Position numbers and translations under genes: made by a program. Source: Hyphomicrobiales bacterium (lineage in GTDB: Bacteria; Pseudomonadota; Alphaproteobacteria; Rhizobiales; Rhizobiaceae). From it: a stretch of DNA of 8,856 nt. Numbering within the stretch: position 1 is the first letter of the stretch; each line of letters begins with the position of its first letter. The stretch is taken from the NCBI GenBank assembly GCA_011087745.1, contig JAALLB010000057.1:1-8856 (forward strand), in the 5' to 3' direction. The notes beneath the pieces are model-generated. The model made no database searches. It was not told the DNA's origin and saw nothing but the letters and a program-made list of their open reading frames with translations. Positions 5,443-8,856 of the stretch are shown piece after piece.

Positions 5443-7359
5443 ATGACCGTAGACACACCGCTATTAGACACGATCAATCTTCCGCAAGATTTGCGCAAGA
5501 TTAGTGAAGATCAGCTGTCACAGGTAGCAGACGAACTGCGTACGGAGATGATTGATTCAGTCTCCCAAACGGGTGGTCATTTGGGAGCCGGTCTTGGCGT
5601 CGTCGAACTTACAACAGCCATTCATTATGTTTTTAATACCCCAGAGGATCGTTTGATTTGGGACGTCGGTCATCAGTGTTATCCGCACAAAATTTTAACC
5701 GGACGCCGTGATCGTATGCGTACCATTCGCCAAAAAGATGGGCTTTCAGGTTTTACCAAACGTGCTGAAAGTGAATATGATCCCTTTGGCGCAGCGCATT
5801 GTTCAACTTCAATTTCGGCAGGCCTTGGCATGGCTGTGGCAAGAGAGTTGAAAGAAGGCGATAATAACGTCATAGCTGTTATTGGTGATGGTTCAATGTC
5901 TGCAGGCATGGCTTTTGAAGCACTTAATAATGCTGGCGCAATGGATGCGCGATTGATTGTAATTCTCAATGATAACGATATGTCCATTGCCCCGCCAACA
6001 GGCGCAATGTCGGCTTATCTTGCACGCCTTGCTTCAGGAAGAACCTATATGGGAATGCGTGAACTGGGTAAGAAGATGACAGCTTACCTAGGCAAAACCA
6101 TTGACCGAGCCATCACACGAGCAGTTGAACATGCCCGCGGTTATGTAACCGGCGGTACGATGTTTGAAGAACTCGGTTTTTATCATATTGGCCCCATCGA
6201 CGGACATGATCTTTCAACGCTTGTGCCCGTACTTCGCAATGTGAAGGACAATGCAAAAGGCCCCGTGCTAATTCATTGTGTTACGCGCAAAGGCAAGGGA
6301 TATGCACCGGCGGAAGCCTCAGATGATAAATATCATGGTGTATCAAAGTTTGATGTGATTACCGGCGCACAAGCAAAATCAACTCCAAATGCGCCATCTT
6401 ATACAAAGGTATTTGGACAATCACTCGTTCAGGAAGGCGAGGAAGACGAGAAGATAGTTGGTATTACTGCAGCCATGCCGGGCGGCACTGGCATAGATAT
6501 TTTCGGCAAGACTTTTCCGGATAGAACCTTTGATGTTGGCATTGCAGAACAACACGCGGTGACCTTTGCAGCCGGCTTGGCGTCAGAAGGCTATAAGCCT
6601 TTCTGTGCAATTTATTCAACGTTTCTTCAGCGTGCCTATGACCAAGTTGTGCATGATGTTGCCATTCAAAACCTGCCCGTAAGATTTCCGATAGGTCGTG
6701 CTGGTTTTGTTGGTGCAGATGGGCCAACCCACGCGGGTTCTTTTGACACGACCTACCTTGCAACGCTTCCAAATTTTGTGGTTATGGCCGCAGCTGATGA
6801 AGCAGAACTTAAACATATGGTGCGCACAGCTGCTAACCATGATAATGGTCCAATTTCCTTCCGTTATCCACGCGGGGAAGGTGTTGGCGTTGACATGCCG
6901 GATCGTGGTGAAATCCTCGAAATTGGTAAAGGCCGCATCGTAAAAGAAGGTTCGCGGGTGGCTTTGTTGTCTTTCGGAACACGCTTGCAGGAATGCATGT
7001 ATGCAGCAGAAGAACTTGAGAGCTTCGGTCTTTCAATCACAGTTGCTGATGCACGGTTCGCAAAACCGCTTGATAAAGAATTGATCGATCAACTTGCACA
7101 AAACCATGAAGTTCTAATTACGGTTGAAGAAGGTTCAATTGGTGGATTTGGTTCACATGTGGCGCAGCACATCAATGAAGCTGGACATTTGGATGGAGGA
7201 AACCTTCGTTTCCGCAGCATTTTCATGCCGGATATTTATATGGATCAGGCAAGTCCAAATGATATGAATGAACAAGGCGGCTTGAACCGTGGCAACATCG
7301 TTCAAACAGTTTTCAATGCACTTGGCAAGGATCAGGCAGAAGCGAAACTAGGCGCCTAG
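5443..7359 (+). CDS. dxs: 1-deoxy-D-xylulose-5-phosphate synthase
   Basis: DXS condenses pyruvate and glyceraldehyde 3-phosphate, using thiamine diphosphate, into DXP. This is the entry step of the MEP isoprenoid pathway and also feeds thiamine and pyridoxal synthesis. The 638 residues match the usual length. Domain I has GGHLGAG (44-50, His46), DVGHQCYPHKILTGRR, and the thiamine-binding pair GDG (148-150) and NDN (176-178). PIDGHD is at 251-256. The transketolase pyrimidine domain has the catalytic Glu369 in IAEQHAV and the block GADGPTHAGSFD (424-435). The C-terminal domain has EEGSIGGFGSHV. Two starts are in frame: ATG 5419 and ATG 5443. Neither has a good ribosome site, but 5443 gives MTVDTPLLDTINLP, the normal opening of this family, so I prefer it. 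Slightly unusual residues are Cys120 in AAHCSTS and Gly418 in IGRAG, where Ser and Asp are more usual. The 3' end meets the opposing gene with no spacer. Confidence 0.96.
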   Translation: MTVDTPLLDTINLPQDLRKISEDQLSQVADELRTEMIDSVSQTGGHLGAGLGVVELTTAIHYVFNTPEDRLIWDVGHQCYPHKILTGRRDRMRTIRQKDGLSGFTKRAESEYDPFGAAHCSTSISAGLGMAVARELKEGDNNVIAVIGDGSMSAGMAFEALNNAGAMDARLIVILNDNDMSIAPPTGAMSAYLARLASGRTYMGMRELGKKMTAYLGKTIDRAITRAVEHARGYVTGGTMFEELGFYHIGPIDGHDLSTLVPVLRNVKDNAKGPVLIHCVTRKGKGYAPAEASDDKYHGVSKFDVITGAQAKSTPNAPSYTKVFGQSLVQEGEEDEKIVGITAAMPGGTGIDIFGKTFPDRTFDVGIAEQHAVTFAAGLASEGYKPFCAIYSTFLQRAYDQVVHDVAIQNLPVRFPIGRAGFVGADGPTHAGSFDTTYLATLPNFVVMAAADEAELKHMVRTAANHDNGPISFRYPRGEGVGVDMPDRGEILEIGKGRIVKEGSRVALLSFGTRLQECMYAAEELESFGLSITVADARFAKPLDKELIDQLAQNHEVLITVEEGSIGGFGSHVAQHINEAGHLDGGNLRFRSIFMPDIYMDQASPNDMNEQGGLNRGNIVQTVFNALGKDQAEAKLGA

Positions 7360-8570
7360 AGCAGGCTTTTTAGTTCGATTGATTTATCGGCTGCTTGTTC
7401 TGGCGTGATGTTTTTACCTGCTTCCAGCATTTTCTTTCCAACCATGTAAGTGCGTGGATCATTCATGGCATCAACGGCTAAAAATGTTTTACCCTTAAAG
7501 TAAAAATGCGCCATCGAACCTTCGCGGTCACCAACCCTTGTTACAATTTCATCATACCCGCGGTTGAGCCCGGCAATCTGCAATTTGACATCATATTGAT
7601 CTGACCAAAACCAGGGGTATGGCAGATACTCACGGCTTTGACCTGAAATATTGTCTGCAACGCATTCTGCTTGGTCGATTGCATTTTGAACAGACTCTAA
7701 TCGGGTAATCTCACCTTTAAAGGTAAAAGCAGCACAATCGCCTGCTGCATAAATATCTGGGTGGGATGTTTGGCAATTCTCGTTGGCCAAGATACCACCT
7801 TCAACATCAAGTCCAGCCTCGCTCGCCAATTCCGCATTAGGAATAATACCAATCCCAACTAGAATAAAATCTGCTTCAATGCGTGTTCCATCAGCAAGAA
7901 TAGCCGCAGATGCAACTCCCTCATGTGTTTCTATTTTTTCAAGACCGACCCCTTCATGAAGTGTAACTCCGTGAGAAGTATGCAATTGGCGAAACCAGTT
8001 TGAAGCTTCAGGACACGCAACCCGCTGCAAAATACGCTCGGCAGCCTCAACCAGGGTCACTTTTAAACCTCGCGAAGCACATACAGCTGCAGCTTCAAGG
8101 CCAATATAGCCACCACCAATAATGACGACGTTTTTACCTTCAACAAGCTCGTTCGATAATGCATCTGCATCAACCACACTTCTAAGCAGGTATGTGGCTT
8201 TGGCATTCCCGCCGATTGTGGCTGGTAGGCTACGGGCTCTGGATCCTGTGGTAAGCACTAGTTTATCCCAGGATTTGAATGACCCGTCTCCCAGAGATAC
8301 CATTTTGCCATCGGTATCAATTGATGTCACACTCTGCCCTGCTATGAACTCAATATTATTTTGATCATACCAATCTTCCGGGCGCAGTAACAATTGGTCA
8401 AAACTCATATCGCCGGTTGCATATTTCTTTGAAAGTGGGGGCCTTTGATAGGGCAATTGCGCTTCTTCGCCAATAATAGTTATCGCACTTGTTTGGTCAT
8501 TTTGCCGTAAACGCGCGGCACAAGACGCAGCTGCTTGGCCTGCACCAATAATAAGAATGTTCTGTGGCAT
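7356..8570 (-). CDS. FAD/NAD(P)-dependent ferredoxin reductase-type oxidoreductase
   Basis: A 404-residue flavoprotein of the putidaredoxin/rhodocoxin/HcaD reductase group. These enzymes pass electrons from NAD(P)H through FAD to a [2Fe-2S] ferredoxin or Rieske protein serving a P450 or dioxygenase. The FAD-binding fold starts at once (ILIIGAGQAAAS, 5-16). PYQRPPLSK (40-48) is the family hallmark. A second dinucleotide fold for NAD(P)H has GGGYIGLEAA (152-161) with E175 at the end of the next strand, favouring NADH. IYAAGDCA (273-280) is the second FAD motif. YPWFWSDQYDVKLQIAG opens the C-terminal reductase domain. Start: ATG at 8570 on the minus strand, with AGGG 9 bases upstream. No signal peptide is seen. 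No ferredoxin, oxygenase or P450 lies in the window, so the partner and substrate are unknown. The gene is convergent with dxs, sharing a CTAG with its stop codon. Confidence 0.9.
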   Translation of the reverse strand: MPQNILIIGAGQAAASCAARLRQNDQTSAITIIGEEAQLPYQRPPLSKKYATGDMSFDQLLLRPEDWYDQNNIEFIAGQSVTSIDTDGKMVSLGDGSFKSWDKLVLTTGSRARSLPATIGGNAKATYLLRSVVDADALSNELVEGKNVVIIGGGYIGLEAAAVCASRGLKVTLVEAAERILQRVACPEASNWFRQLHTSHGVTLHEGVGLEKIETHEGVASAAILADGTRIEADFILVGIGIIPNAELASEAGLDVEGGILANENCQTSHPDIYAAGDCAAFTFKGEITRLESVQNAIDQAECVADNISGQSREYLPYPWFWSDQYDVKLQIAGLNRGYDEIVTRVGDREGSMAHFYFKGKTFLAVDAMNDPRTYMVGKKMLEAGKNITPEQAADKSIELKSLL

Positions 8571-8752
8571 GTTAGTTGGCCCTAGAGTTGTTTTTATGGT
8601 TCACGCTTTAAAGTATCAGAAAGCTGTACTAACTGTTTGTTCTTAACGTCATATCACAAGTTTTGTAGACGTAAACAAAGCGATGACAAAATAGTCATGG
8701 CCTGTTGCGCAAATTGGAAAATCTGCATACATTTAAGGGCTACAAATTCATC

Positions 8753-8784
8753 ATTTGCAATTTTGGTTGCTTTGTTTTGCAAAT
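8753..8784. promoter_or_regulatory. 8-bp inverted repeat abutting the rightward promoter
   Basis: ATTTGCAA (8753-8760) and TTGCAAAT (8777-8784) are perfect inverses separated by 16 bases. The right arm touches the -35 element. A related palindrome TTGCGCAA lies at 8705-8712. The spacing of about two helical turns between arm centres suits a dimeric regulator acting on the downstream promoter. Confidence 0.4.
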
Positions 8785-8812
8785 TTACACATCGCATTTT
8801 TTCTGTTATACT
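8784..8812 (+). promoter_or_regulatory. Sigma70-type promoter directing transcription out of the window
   Basis: TTTACA (8784-8789) and TATACT (8807-8812) are separated by exactly 17 bases, each matching the consensus at five of six positions. Transcription would begin near 8819. A GAGTC site (8815-8819) lies at the expected start point, so CcrM methylation could modulate it. The gene served is not in the window. TTGACG at 8843-8848 may be the -35 of a second promoter. Confidence 0.6.
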
Positions 8813-8856
8813 CCGAGTCCTTGAAAATCTGATTATTTGGGGTTGACGTTTCAGGC

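Larger units (their letters stand above)
8571..8856. other. Divergent intergenic region at the window's right end
   Basis: This stretch lies between the start of the oxidoreductase gene and whatever follows outside the window. It holds a nested inverted repeat (8646-8672), ATGAC-N6-GTCAT (8683-8698), three GCAAAT/ATTTGC motifs and a rightward promoter. No convincing promoter for the leftward gene was found. A 69-codon frame at 8637-8846 has no ribosome site or recognisable protein and runs through the promoter, so I do not call it. Confidence 0.5.

Noticed and set aside
8637..8846. A 69-codon open frame
   Set aside because: It lacks a ribosome site and recognisable motifs, has cysteine- and phenylalanine-rich random-looking content, and crosses a good promoter.

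Overview
This is a chromosomal segment from a low- to mid-GC alphaproteobacterium, most likely a member of Hyphomicrobiales (Rhizobiales). The lineage call rests on the DnaA AAA+ core (ASAIRD, EFCHLLNEL, ESLDERVRSRL, GRRFGGRDHTTVLHAV), the DnaN N-terminus (GHVYRVVERRNTIPILSN) and the DXS wording (GHQCYPHK). All were recognised from memory of these families, not from a search. No mobile element, CRISPR array, tRNA or rRNA is visible.

Layout. Positions 1-719 carry no gene. This stretch opens with an intrinsic terminator for something outside the window (56-83). It continues through a very AT-rich tract (about 28% GC by hand count over 121-420) that holds a perfect CtrA-type box, and ends with a run of stem-loops and inverted repeats in front of the first gene. 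Five genes then lie head to tail on the + strand: a single-domain rhodanese (720-1148), dnaA (1230-2861), dnaN (3049-4167), recF (4196-5329, TTG start) and dxs (5443-7359). A putidaredoxin-reductase-like FAD enzyme follows on the - strand (7356-8570); its stop codon interlocks with the dxs stop inside one CTAG. The last 286 bases are intergenic and carry a good sigma70-type promoter (8784-8812) pointing out of the window, flanked by inverted repeats.

How the genes relate. dnaA, dnaN and recF form the classic replication-initiation/clamp/recombination block. recF follows dnaN by only 28 bases, so those two are probably co-transcribed. The dnaA-dnaN gap (187 bases) is unusual in holding four runs of four or more G and a C-run, either a G-quadruplex-capable stretch or a cluster of W-box-like DnaA sites. 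In many bacteria gyrB follows recF; here dxs, the entry enzyme of the MEP isoprenoid pathway, takes that place behind its own apparent control region. The rhodanese and the oxidoreductase have no obvious functional link to replication.

No wholly new multi-gene system is apparent. The points of interest are regulatory or structural: the candidate origin/control tract, the G-run cluster, several unassigned inverted repeats, the interlocked stop codons, and a few protein oddities (a long DnaA N-terminal extension and extra cysteines in the rhodanese).
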